A stretch of DNA of 64,000 nt from Deltaproteobacteria bacterium (lineage in GTDB: Bacteria > Desulfobacterota > Desulfomonilia > UBA1062), in contig JAKPDW010000071.1 in the NCBI GenBank assembly GCA_029552245.1, forward strand, positions 62,001 through 126,000, in the 5' to 3' direction. The position numbers and the translations under genes were made by a program. Of the stretch, positions 33,027 through 40,930 are shown one piece after another (the first letter of the stretch is position 1; each line of letters opens with the position of its first letter). Below the pieces are notes generated by a model. The model was not told where the DNA came from. It was given only the letters and a program-made list of their open reading frames with translations, and ran no database searches.

Positions 33027-33818
33027 ATGAAGAGGAACGTCATCATGGTGTTGGTGCTGTTCTTGGCGGTCATGGCGGGATCTACGGCCTTCGGCGCCGA
33101 CGACTCGTGGGAGAGGGTGAAGAAGGCCGGGAAGATCACCATCGGGATAGACGACGCGTTCCCGCCCATGGAGTTCCGCAATGACAAGAACGAGCTCGTG
33201 GGGTTCGACATCGACGCGTCCAAGGAGCTCGCAAAGAGGCTCGGCATCAAGGTCGAGCACATCCCCACGGTCTGGGACACGGTGATCCTCTCGCTCAAGG
33301 CGAAGAAGTTCGACATCGTGTGGTCCGGCATGTCCATCACGGCCGAGCGTGAGAAGGAGATCGCCTTCACGAGGCCCTACATCATGGAGAAGCAGGTGGT
33401 GGTGGTCAAGGCCGGCAACAAGAAGATCCGCTCGCTCAAGGACCTGGGCGCGGACACGGTCGTGGGCGTCCAGCTCGGCTCGACCTCCGAGGAGGCCCTG
33501 GCGAAGCTGAACAGGAAGTTCAAGGAGATCAAGAAGTACGACAAGAACACGGACGCCTTCATGGACCTGTCCATCGGGAGGATCGACGCGTTGGCCGTGG
33601 ACGAGCTCGTGGGAAGGTACTACCTCTCGCAGAAGCCGGGCAAGTACACGGTGCTCAAGGAGGAACTCACCTCCGAGCCCATCGGCATAGGCCTCAGGAA
33701 GGAGGACGTGGCCCTCAAGGAGAAGATCCAGGCGACCCTCGACGGCATGTTCAAGGACGGCACCATGAAGAAGATCTCCATCAAGTGGTTCGGGGATGAC
33801 ATCACGACCTGGAAGTGA
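33027..33818 (+). CDS. Polar amino-acid-binding protein of an ABC transporter (SBP family 3)
   Basis: A 263-residue periplasmic binding protein. The signal peptide covers residues 1-23 (ending STAFG). The mature protein is a typical family 3 SBP: ITIGIDDAFPPMEFRNDKNELVGFDIDASKELAKRLG, DIVWSGMSITAEREKEIAFTRPY, GVQLGSTSEEAL and GRIDALAVDELVG. The Asp of the ligand carboxylate clamp is in GFDIDAS. AGGGGGGTAGG precedes the ATG. It leads an operon with a permease and an ATPase. The ligand is a polar amino acid; which one cannot be told. Confidence 0.93.
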   Translation: MKRNVIMVLVLFLAVMAGSTAFGADDSWERVKKAGKITIGIDDAFPPMEFRNDKNELVGFDIDASKELAKRLGIKVEHIPTVWDTVILSLKAKKFDIVWSGMSITAEREKEIAFTRPYIMEKQVVVVKAGNKKIRSLKDLGADTVVGVQLGSTSEEALAKLNRKFKEIKKYDKNTDAFMDLSIGRIDALAVDELVGRYYLSQKPGKYTVLKEELTSEPIGIGLRKEDVALKEKIQATLDGMFKDGTMKKISIKWFGDDITTWK

Positions 33819-33825
33819 GCTGCAG

Positions 33826-34854
33826 ATGCGCGGGAGGCCCTGGGTCGCGGCCCTGACCCTGGGCCTCTCGATCATTGTCGCGGCCGTACCCCTCATGGGG
33901 GCCGATTCCCCGGGAACCCCCGACGGGTACGCGCTCCTCGCGGAGGCCTCGCGCCTCGTGCAGGAGGAGAGGCTTGCCGAGGCGGTGGCCGTCCTCAGGA
34001 AGATACCGGCCCCCGCCCCAGGCGAGGACGCGGGGCTCTTCGTGCGCTCGCGCATCGACGCGGCGAAGATCCTCTTGGGGCTCGGAGACCTGGATGGCGC
34101 ATCCGCCTCGTGTCACGAGGTCCTGGCCCTGTTGCCCAGCAACCTCGAGGCCAAGAACCTCTTGAACGAGATCCGGGATGCGAGGACACCCAGGTGGGTC
34201 AAGTTCCTGCGTGACATGAAGACCTACCTGCCGACGCTCCTCAGGGCGACCGGCATGACGCTCCTCCTCGTCCTTGCGACCATGCTCATATCGCCCGTGG
34301 CCGGGCTTGCCATCGCGCTCGGCAGGATCAGCAGGATGAGGGTCGTCTCCGGGGTCTTCTGGTGCTACATCTGGGTGTTCAGGGGCACCCCCCTGCTCCT
34401 CCAGCTCTTCTTCATCTACTACGGCCTGCCCTCGCTGGGTGTCACCCTCGAGCCGTTGACCGCGGCGATCCTCGGTCTCGGGCTCAACTACTCCGCCTAC
34501 CTCGCGGAGATCATCAGGGGGGCAATCGAGAGCATCGACGCGGGGCAGATGGAGGCGGCCAAGGCGCTCGGCATGACCTACTGGCAGGCCATGCGCAGGA
34601 TCATCATCCCGCAGACCTACAGACGCCTCGTGCCGCCTGTGGGAAACGAGTTCATCGCGCTCATCAAGGACACGGCCCTGGTCTCGACCATCGCCATGGT
34701 CGAGCTCATGCGGGCCGCCAACCAGATCTACAGCGCCACGTTCAACGTGTTCATCCTGTTCCAGGCCGCGATCGTGTATCTCGTGCTCACGAGCTTCTTC
34801 ACCGTGGCGTTCAGGCGGCTCGAGGACGCACTGGGGGTCTACGAGATCAGATGA
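33826..34854 (+). CDS. Polar amino-acid ABC permease with exported helical/TPR-like N-terminal domain
   Basis: A 342-residue fusion. Residues 1-28 form a signal peptide (ending PLMGAD). Residues 30-120 are helical with TPR-like spacing (YALLAEASRLVQEERLAEAVAVLRKI, AAKILLGLGDLDGASASCHEVLALLPSNLEAKNLL). The HisM/GlnP permease starts near residue 135 (YLPTLLRATGMTLLLVLATMLISPVAG), with FRGTPLLLQLFFIYYG, the coupling loop EAAKALGMTYWQAMRRIIIPQ and NEFIALIKDTALVS. Normal members are about 220 residues, without the N-terminal domain. The ATG at 33826 is chosen; a start at 33796 would overlap the upstream gene. Its stop overlaps the ATPase ATG (ATGA). The periplasmic domain might contact the binding protein; inferred. 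Confidence 0.85.
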   Translation: MRGRPWVAALTLGLSIIVAAVPLMGADSPGTPDGYALLAEASRLVQEERLAEAVAVLRKIPAPAPGEDAGLFVRSRIDAAKILLGLGDLDGASASCHEVLALLPSNLEAKNLLNEIRDARTPRWVKFLRDMKTYLPTLLRATGMTLLLVLATMLISPVAGLAIALGRISRMRVVSGVFWCYIWVFRGTPLLLQLFFIYYGLPSLGVTLEPLTAAILGLGLNYSAYLAEIIRGAIESIDAGQMEAAKALGMTYWQAMRRIIIPQTYRRLVPPVGNEFIALIKDTALVSTIAMVELMRAANQIYSATFNVFILFQAAIVYLVLTSFFTVAFRRLEDALGVYEIR

Positions 34855-35609
34855 TAGAGCTCAGGGGGATCGTGAAGCGCTACGGGAGGCTCGTGGCCTT
34901 GGACCACGTGGACCTCTCCATTGCCGAGGGGGAGCGAATCGTCATCATAGGCCCTTCCGGGTCGGGCAAGACGACCCTGCTCAGGACCATCAACTTCCTC
35001 GAGACCATCGACGAGGGCGAGATCCTGTTCGACGGGAGGCCCGCGGGCTACAGGCAGGACCGCAAGGGCAGGCTCGTCCTCGAGAAGCAGCGGGTCATCT
35101 GCGCCCTCAGGTCCCAGATCGGCATGGTCTTCCAGCACTTCCACCTCTTCCCGCACATGACCGTGCTCGAAAACGTCATGGAGGGGCCTGTCACCGTCAA
35201 GAGGACGCCCAGGGAAGAGGCGCGGGCGCTGGCGCTCGACCTCATAGGCAAGGTGGGTCTCATGGACAAGAAGGACGTCTACCCGGCCTTCCTCTCCGGG
35301 GGGCAGAAGCAGCGGGTGGCGATAGCACGTGCGCTCGCCATGAGGCCGAGGCTCATGCTCTTCGACGAGCCGACCTCGGCCTTGGACCCGGAGCTCGTGG
35401 GGGAGGTGTTCACCGCCATCAAGGCCCTGGCGGCGGAGGGGATGACCATGGTGATCGTAACCCACCAGATGGGCTTCGCCCGAGAGATGGCGGACCGGGT
35501 CATCTTCATGGACAACGCGAGGTTCATCTACGAGGGAAGCCCCGTGGAGGTCTTCTCGGGCGAGATGGCGAACCCGCGGGTCAAGGCCTTCCTGGAGAGC
35601 GTGCTCTAG
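34851..35609 (+). CDS. Polar amino-acid ABC transporter ATPase (GlnQ/HisP type)
   Basis: A 252-residue ATPase with Walker A GPSGSGKTT (about residue 34), Q-loop VFQHFHLFPHMTVLENV, signature LSGGQKQRVAIARAL, Walker B MLFDEPTSALDPELV and switch His in VIVTHQMGFA. All elements are intact. The ATG overlaps the permease stop (34851-34854), so the two are coupled. It completes a full SBP-permease-ATPase importer; one permease gene implies a homodimeric channel. Confidence 0.95.
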   Translation: MIELRGIVKRYGRLVALDHVDLSIAEGERIVIIGPSGSGKTTLLRTINFLETIDEGEILFDGRPAGYRQDRKGRLVLEKQRVICALRSQIGMVFQHFHLFPHMTVLENVMEGPVTVKRTPREEARALALDLIGKVGLMDKKDVYPAFLSGGQKQRVAIARALAMRPRLMLFDEPTSALDPELVGEVFTAIKALAAEGMTMVIVTHQMGFAREMADRVIFMDNARFIYEGSPVEVFSGEMANPRVKAFLESVL

Positions 35610-35642
35610 GGTTCGGGGCCGGGGTGGCGAACGTCATGGCGC

Positions 35643-35750
35643 CATGGAGAGGCGTCCTCATGATCGAGCTTCGCAGGGCCGTTCATGTCCCGGAAAAGCG
35701 GCGTCAGTGGGTTGCATGGAGAGGCTTTTCATGATCGATCGTTGCAGGGG
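35643..35750. repeat. Direct repeat of about 36 bases at offset 71-72
   Basis: CATGGAGAGGCGTCCTCATG... (35643-35678) and CATGGAGAGGCTTTTCATGA... (35715-35749) share about 30 of 36 bases with one gap, including CATGGAGAGGC, CATGATCGA and GCAGGG. The 36 bases between are unrelated. It lies in the 35610-35956 spacer, which has no gene. Confidence 0.75.
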
Positions 35751-35956
35751 GTTGTCGGGCCTTGGACTCTCTCAGGCCCTGCGGCCGGGCGTCGGCCGAG
35801 GCATGAAGACCCAGGCGCCGGCCGGGGGAGACTTCGGCCGGCCATGTGACCGGCCCATCCAGTCGGTGATCCCCGGCTGCGGGGTCAGGGTGCGCCCGGC
35901 GACCAGGGGAGGCCGGGGCCTGGGGTGGGGGAACCGGTACGGGAGGGGGGATACCC

Positions 35957-37231
35957 ATGTGCGATACCTTCGCTGTCGGGCCCAGTGTGACCAAAGACGG
36001 GACGACCATTTTCGCCAAGAACTCCGACCGTGAGCCCGACGAGGCGCATATCGTCACGCTCGCGCCCCGGGCGGAACACCGCGCTGGCGAGACCCTGAGG
36101 TGCACCTACATCGAGATACCACAGGCGCGCCGCACGCACGCGGTGGTGCTCGCCAAGCCGGCCTGGATCTGGGGCGCGGAGATGGGGGTCAACGAGAAGG
36201 GGGTCGTCATAGGCAACGAGGCGCTTTTCATGAAGCAGAAGCCTGAACGCACCCCGGGACTCATAGGCATGGACCTGGTGAGGCTCGGCCTCGAGCGCGC
36301 CTCATCCGCCCGCCAGGCCTGCGAGGTCATCGTGGATCTCCTCGCGAGGTACGGGCAGGGAGGTGCGTGCGGGTACCGCGACAAGTCCTTCGTCTACATG
36401 AACTCTTTCCTCGTGGCCGACCGGGGGGAGCTGCTGGTGCTCGAGACGATCGGGAGGGACTATGCCGTGAGGCCGGCGCGTGACCACGCGGTCATATCGA
36501 ACGCCCCCTCGATCGCCTCGAACTGGGAACTCTCTTCCCTGCGGCCCGGGACGGATCTCGTCAAGGCCCGGGACCCTCTCGTCACCTTCTTCGCGGGGAG
36601 CGCGCGCAGAAAGGCGCTCAACGAGCAGGGCATACGCAGGGCGTGGGGCCGCTTTACCGTGGAGACCGCCTTCGCGCTCCTGAGGAGCCATGCGCCGGGC
36701 AGGCCCTGGCCCGGGTTCAACGCGGACGTGTGCATGCACGCCGCGGACCCTCTCATACGGAGGAGCCAGACCACCGGGTCTCTCGTCGTCGAGCTTCACC
36801 CCCAAGACCGGTTCAGGATCTTCGTGACGGCGACAAGCGCGCCTTGCCTGTCGCCGTTCAAGCCCTTCCTGCCGGCGGCGCCTTACGAGGAGGCCTCGCG
36901 CGCAGGTGCGGTATACACCCCGGGGTCGTTCTGGTGGGAACACGAGGTGTTGCACCTGAGCGCCATGCTGAGGCCCCACACCTTCAGGGAATCGATCACC
37001 CGCGAGGTTGAGGCGCTCGAGGGGTCGTGGACCGGGGAGTACCCTGCTCACGGGTGGGACGAGGCGACGGATGATCTCGTGAGGGTATCGCACGGGGCGT
37101 TCGAGGAGGCCAAGAAGGCGAGATCCCGTTGGGTCTCCCGGCTCGAGGGGGTGAAGGCCTGTCCGTTTGGCATGAGGGGGTTCTATCTGAGGCGCGTGGC
37201 CAGGAGGAACCGGGTGCCTCTCAGGGTGTAG
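35957..37231 (+). CDS. C69-family (secernin-like) dipeptidase
   Basis: A 424-residue Ntn-type peptidase. It starts MCDTFAVGPSVTKDGTTIFAKNSDREPDE, where Cys2 is the catalytic nucleophile expected after removal of the initiator Met (the secernin/C69 family opens exactly this way). Other family blocks: WGAEMGVNEKGVVIGNEALF, MDLVRLGLERASSA, SFLVADRGELLVLETIGRDYAV and the C-terminal SFWWEHEVLHL. There is no signal peptide, so it is cytosolic. The strong ribosome binding site GGGAGGGGGGAT fixes the start. It follows the amino-acid importer; di- or tripeptide breakdown is plausible. Confidence 0.9.
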   Translation: MCDTFAVGPSVTKDGTTIFAKNSDREPDEAHIVTLAPRAEHRAGETLRCTYIEIPQARRTHAVVLAKPAWIWGAEMGVNEKGVVIGNEALFMKQKPERTPGLIGMDLVRLGLERASSARQACEVIVDLLARYGQGGACGYRDKSFVYMNSFLVADRGELLVLETIGRDYAVRPARDHAVISNAPSIASNWELSSLRPGTDLVKARDPLVTFFAGSARRKALNEQGIRRAWGRFTVETAFALLRSHAPGRPWPGFNADVCMHAADPLIRRSQTTGSLVVELHPQDRFRIFVTATSAPCLSPFKPFLPAAPYEEASRAGAVYTPGSFWWEHEVLHLSAMLRPHTFRESITREVEALEGSWTGEYPAHGWDEATDDLVRVSHGAFEEAKKARSRWVSRLEGVKACPFGMRGFYLRRVARRNRVPLRV

Positions 37232-37886
37232 CACGTGCCGTGGCCAGGGACGGGGTGATCGTGTGAGCTCGAACAACGGCATCCCTTCACTGCATAAGCG
37301 GTGTGCCGAGCGCCAGGGGAGGGTCCCGTCCCACCGGGAGGCCCGAGGTCGCCTGTCGCGCTCCAAGACACGGTGACGGCCCCGAAAGATACCTGTACGT
37401 CGGTGGTGGGCGATCGCTCAACATCTCTGTGCGCCCCATGCCGGTCGCCGGCGTTTCATGGGACCGGAGAACCCCCTGCCAAGGGAGAACGCACGCCTTC
37501 AGGACGCTCGTCCCAAGACCCATGACAGTCACCCCTGCCGGCATGGCTCGGGTGGCCTGCCTGGCGATGGGAGAAACAACGCGCCCTCGAGCTCGTGATT
37601 GAGGAGAGCGGACACCGGTGTCGCCACGGAGGGGAGGGGACTGCATACCCCTCTGACCGGGTCGTGCGGTCGTCAGGCATGCCGACCCGCTCTCGTGATA
37701 GCTTCGTCTCGGGTCGAGGCCGCGTTGCCGTGTCCCGGGAGGTTGCAAAAGGGACCCTGCTGGTATATGGAGCAAAAGACGGCTGCGTGGGGGTTCATGT
37801 ATTCCCTCGGTGATGTGGAAGCCGTCCGGCCGACAGGGAGCTGTCGAGCCCACAGCCGGGGATTCCGGGTTGGCGGGAGGTGATCG
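37232..37886. other. Gene-free spacer
   Basis: About 655 bases with no supportable gene. It includes the palindrome GACACCGGTGTC (37611-37622) and GCCGTGTCCCGGGAGG...GCAAAAGGGACC (37727-37756), which resembles the repeats at 10069-10217 as a single copy. A ribosome binding site (GGGAGGTGATCG) ends at the 37887 start. Confidence 0.5.
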
Positions 37887-38531
37887 ATGCAGGACAGGTA
37901 CAGGTTCATAGGCCCTCTCTATGACCTGCTCGCTGCGATCTTCAGCCTCGGGAAGATCGACAGGTGCAAGTGCGCCCACCACGACCGCATAGCGAGCGGC
38001 ACGAAGGTGCTGTTTGCAGGCGTGGGGCAGGGGGTCGACGCCATCGAGGCGGCAAAAAGGGGCGGCGATGTCACGGTGGTCGACATCTCTCAGACCATGC
38101 TCTCCATATTCAAGAAGAGGACGGACAAGATGGGATTGGCGAGTCCCATCAGGATCGTCCACTCCGACATCTTCGCCTTCGACGAGTACGAACGGTACGA
38201 CATGGTGTTTGCGAACTTCTTCCTCAACGTCTTTCCCCTGGACACGGTGCTCAGGCTCGAGAGGCACCTCGCGAGCCTCGCGAAACCCGGGGGGTGCGTG
38301 GTGGTGGGTGACTTCTGCCTGCCCTCGGGTGGGGCTGCAGCCAGGTTCTTCCAGAACCTCTATTGGTACATAGCCGACGTGGTCTTCTACCTCGCGGCGC
38401 GTAACGCCATACACCCCGTGTACGACTACTGCACCCATCTGAAGGACCTGGGCCTTGCCATAGAGCAAATCAAGTACTTCCGCGTCCTCTTCGACGACAG
38501 GTACTACTCCATCCTCGCAAGGAAACCCTGA
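37887..38531 (+). CDS. Class I SAM-dependent methyltransferase (paralogue of 11786-12439)
   Basis: A 214-residue methyltransferase with the same layout as the one at 11786: opening YRFIGPLYDLLAAIFSLGKIDRCKC, motif I VLFAGVGQGVDAIEAAK, VTVVDISQTML, DMVFANFFLNVF and KPGGCVVVGDFCLP, then an aromatic segment NLYWYIADVVFYLAARNAIHPVYDY. The shared FFLNVF and the aromatic tail mark the two as one subfamily. The ATG has GGGAGGTG upstream. It precedes the HMG-CoA reductase gene on the same strand, but 750 bases away, so shared transcription is doubtful. Substrate unknown; a hydrophobic one is a guess. Confidence 0.8.
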   Translation: MQDRYRFIGPLYDLLAAIFSLGKIDRCKCAHHDRIASGTKVLFAGVGQGVDAIEAAKRGGDVTVVDISQTMLSIFKKRTDKMGLASPIRIVHSDIFAFDEYERYDMVFANFFLNVFPLDTVLRLERHLASLAKPGGCVVVGDFCLPSGGAAARFFQNLYWYIADVVFYLAARNAIHPVYDYCTHLKDLGLAIEQIKYFRVLFDDRYYSILARKP

Positions 38532-38605
38532 GACGCGCTTCCTTGGTTTCTTTGCGGCATGATGGGGGTCTCACGGTGAGCCGGGCGGGTGGGCCGAGGC
38601 CCTGC

Positions 38606-38692
38606 ACTCTCCCCATGGGAGCGCAGGCCTGCATGCCTCCTTTGGCTTGAACTGCTCTCCCAGGGAAGTTTCCCCCATGGAAGGACAGGGCC
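38606..38692. repeat. Degenerate direct repeat at offset 61-62
   Basis: ACTCTCCCCATGGGAGCGCA... (38606) and AGTTTCCCCCATGGAAGGAC... (38667) align over about 27 bases with one gap and about 20 matches. A third, weaker copy may start near 38730. The spacer 38532-39281 has no gene here. Confidence 0.5.
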
Positions 38693-38876
38693 TCCCATGA
38701 CCTGCAAGGACGAGGAAGGGGGGCGAGGGGCCCGAGGAGACCAGGCTCTTCGCCAGGAGGCCCGGCTGGTCGCGTACCGGTCGCTCCGTATCATGATCCC
38801 GTCCCAGGAATGGTGAGGTCGTGCGTCGGTCGGCCGGCGCGGCACGCGTGCCGGTCGCACCATGCATCGAACTTCT

Positions 38877-38965
38877 CCACGCATGTCTCTCAACGACGGT
38901 TTCGGCGATCACCCGCACACATGCGGAGACAACCTTATCCCGCATGCCTGTCCACGACAGGTCAC
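38877..38965. repeat. Degenerate direct repeat at exact offset 61
   Basis: CGCATGTCTCTCAACGACGG (from 38880) and CGCATGCCTGTCCACGACAG (from 38941) match at 17 of 22 core bases without a gap; the 35 or so bases between are unrelated. Confidence 0.65.
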
Positions 38966-38999
38966 GGGGTTGGGCCAACACCCCCCTGGGCCACGGAAG

Positions 39000-39281
39000 G
39001 GAAAAAGGGTATCCCTGGGTATGTAATGTTTTACCCACTACCACCACGTTTTCCGATACCCCCACGCCGCATAACATATTGATAATAAACGACATAGAAG
39101 AGCAGGTACTAGTTAATACCTGATACTCACCTGAGGGATGTTTCGTACTGTTTCCGTCGTGTCTTGGCACGCATCGTGATTATACCCCACGCATGAAGGG
39201 TACTGCCGATAGGTCCCAGGGCTTTTGGATGATCGGGCAAGAAGATGAGATCCTGATTCCATGATGAGGGAGAAGACGACG
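39000..39281. promoter_or_regulatory. AT-rich leader before the HMG-CoA reductase gene, with a 20-base palindrome
   Basis: Composition drops sharply to AT-rich between about 39020 and 39125 (for example ATATTGATAATAAAC), unlike any neighbouring spacer. CAGGTACTAGTTAATACCTG (39103-39122) is an imperfect palindrome with 8 of 10 pairs matching and looks like an operator. No -35/-10 pair with good spacing stood out. The leader to the start is long (about 160 bases). Confidence 0.5.
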
Positions 39282-40892
39282 ATGAGAAACCCCACGACAG
39301 AGTCCAGGCTCGTTTCCATCAGCAGCAAGGCGACGGAGTCAAAGCCGCAGGTGGCCATTTCCCCCCTGATCCTCAAGAAGATCTACTGCATCGGGAGCCT
39401 GAAGAACGTGGAGGGAGGGGTGAGCTTCACCCTCAGGAACCCCATGAAGGACGGTTTTATCACGGGTGTGTGGTCTGTTTCCTTGAACAACGTGGAAATG
39501 CCGCTTGAGGGCGTCGAGCTCTCCGCGAACGGCACCAGGCTCGGTGCCTCTCAGATCGACCAGGACAGGCCGGTGCCCTTCCCCATGGGCCAGGATGTCC
39601 ACTTCTTCGTGGGATCCACCTCCCTGGCAAGGAACACCGAACATGTCGTGAAGGTCTCCTGCGAGACCGTCCCCTACGGGGTCCTGGAGCTCGAGGCCAC
39701 TGACCAGGTGATCGAGACCCGCGAGGTCCGCACGAGGATCCCCTGCGACAAGCAGAACAACTACGACATGGACATCGTCCGGGCCCGCCAGGAGTTCGTG
39801 GAGGAATACACGGGGGTGAAGCTCCACCACATCAAGCATCACTCCTTCGACCCCGCTCTCACCAAGGGCAACATCGAGAACTTCACCGGCGTCGCACAGG
39901 TCCCCATGGGCTTCGCCGGGCCGCTGAAGATCAACGGAGAGCACGCCAAAGGCGAATTCCTTATCCCGCTGTGCACGAGCGAGGGGACGCTCGTCGCGTC
40001 CTACAACCGCGGCATGAAGATCATAAACATGTGCGGCGGCGTCACGACGACGGTGGTGGAAGACAGGATGCAGCGCGCCCCGGCCTTCGCCTTCGACTCG
40101 GCCAGGGAAGCACGGGACTTCGTCCGCTGGATCGACGACCACATGGATGACATCAAGACCCAGGCGGAGTCCTGCTCGAAGGTCGCGAAGCTCCTCAACG
40201 TCGAACGCTACATGGCGGGCAGGTTCGTGTTCCTGAGGTTCAACTACTACACGGGCGACGCCGCGGGGCAGAACATGGTGAGCATCGGCACCTTCACGGC
40301 CTGCACCTGGATCCTCTCTCAGGTGAACACGATCAGGCACTTCTACATGGACGCCAACCTCACCACGGACAAGAAGGCGTCCCTGATCAACACCCTCAAC
40401 ACGAGGGGCAAGCGCGTGGTGGCCGAGATCGTCATCCCTCGCGAGGTCCTCATCAAGAACATGAGGACCGATCCCGAGACCCTGGACCACCTCTGCAGGG
40501 TGGGGGCGCTCGGCTCGTTCATGTCCGGCGCCACGAGCAACGGGCTCCATGCCGCGAACGCACTGGCAGCACTGTTCCTCGCGACCGGCCAGGACGTGGC
40601 CAACATCGCCGAGTCCTCCACGAGCATGATCTACACCGAGATCACCAAGGAAGGGGACCTCTACGGCTCCCTTACGCTGCCTTCCCTGATCGTGGCCACG
40701 TACGGCGGGGGCACGGGCCTTCCCACCCAGCGCGAGTGCCTGGAGGTGCTCGGCTGCTACGGCCAGAACAAGGTCTTGAAATTCGCGGAAATCTGCTGCG
40801 CGGTAGCCATGGCCGGCGAGATATCGCTGGCAGGCGCGCTCTCGTCCCTTGACTGGGTGACGAGCCACGAGCGTTTCGGCAAGAACCGTTAG
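39282..40892 (+). CDS. Class I-type hydroxymethylglutaryl-CoA reductase with extra N-terminal beta domain
   Basis: A 536-residue protein. Residues about 150-536 are the class I HMG-CoA reductase catalytic domain: ENFTGVAQVPMGFAGPLKING, CTSEGTLVASYNRG (catalytic Glu234), GDAAGQNMVS (Asp326), TTDKKASLIN (Lys364 or 365), YGGGTGLPTQRECLEVLG and the C-terminal SHERFGKNR (His529). All catalytic residues are present, so it should be active, turning HMG-CoA into mevalonate with NAD(P)H. Residues about 20-135 (FTLRNPMKDGFITGVWSVSLN...) form a beta-rich domain I cannot name; it resembles DUF6379-type folds only loosely. The ATG at 39282 has GGGAGAAG upstream; an ATG at 39261 is in frame. No other mevalonate gene is in the window. 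Confidence 0.88.
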   Translation: MRNPTTESRLVSISSKATESKPQVAISPLILKKIYCIGSLKNVEGGVSFTLRNPMKDGFITGVWSVSLNNVEMPLEGVELSANGTRLGASQIDQDRPVPFPMGQDVHFFVGSTSLARNTEHVVKVSCETVPYGVLELEATDQVIETREVRTRIPCDKQNNYDMDIVRARQEFVEEYTGVKLHHIKHHSFDPALTKGNIENFTGVAQVPMGFAGPLKINGEHAKGEFLIPLCTSEGTLVASYNRGMKIINMCGGVTTTVVEDRMQRAPAFAFDSAREARDFVRWIDDHMDDIKTQAESCSKVAKLLNVERYMAGRFVFLRFNYYTGDAAGQNMVSIGTFTACTWILSQVNTIRHFYMDANLTTDKKASLINTLNTRGKRVVAEIVIPREVLIKNMRTDPETLDHLCRVGALGSFMSGATSNGLHAANALAALFLATGQDVANIAESSTSMIYTEITKEGDLYGSLTLPSLIVATYGGGTGLPTQRECLEVLGCYGQNKVLKFAEICCAVAMAGEISLAGALSSLDWVTSHERFGKNR

Positions 40893-40930
40893 GGGTCGTC
40901 AGGGACGAGGCGAGAAAGAGAGGTGCACGC

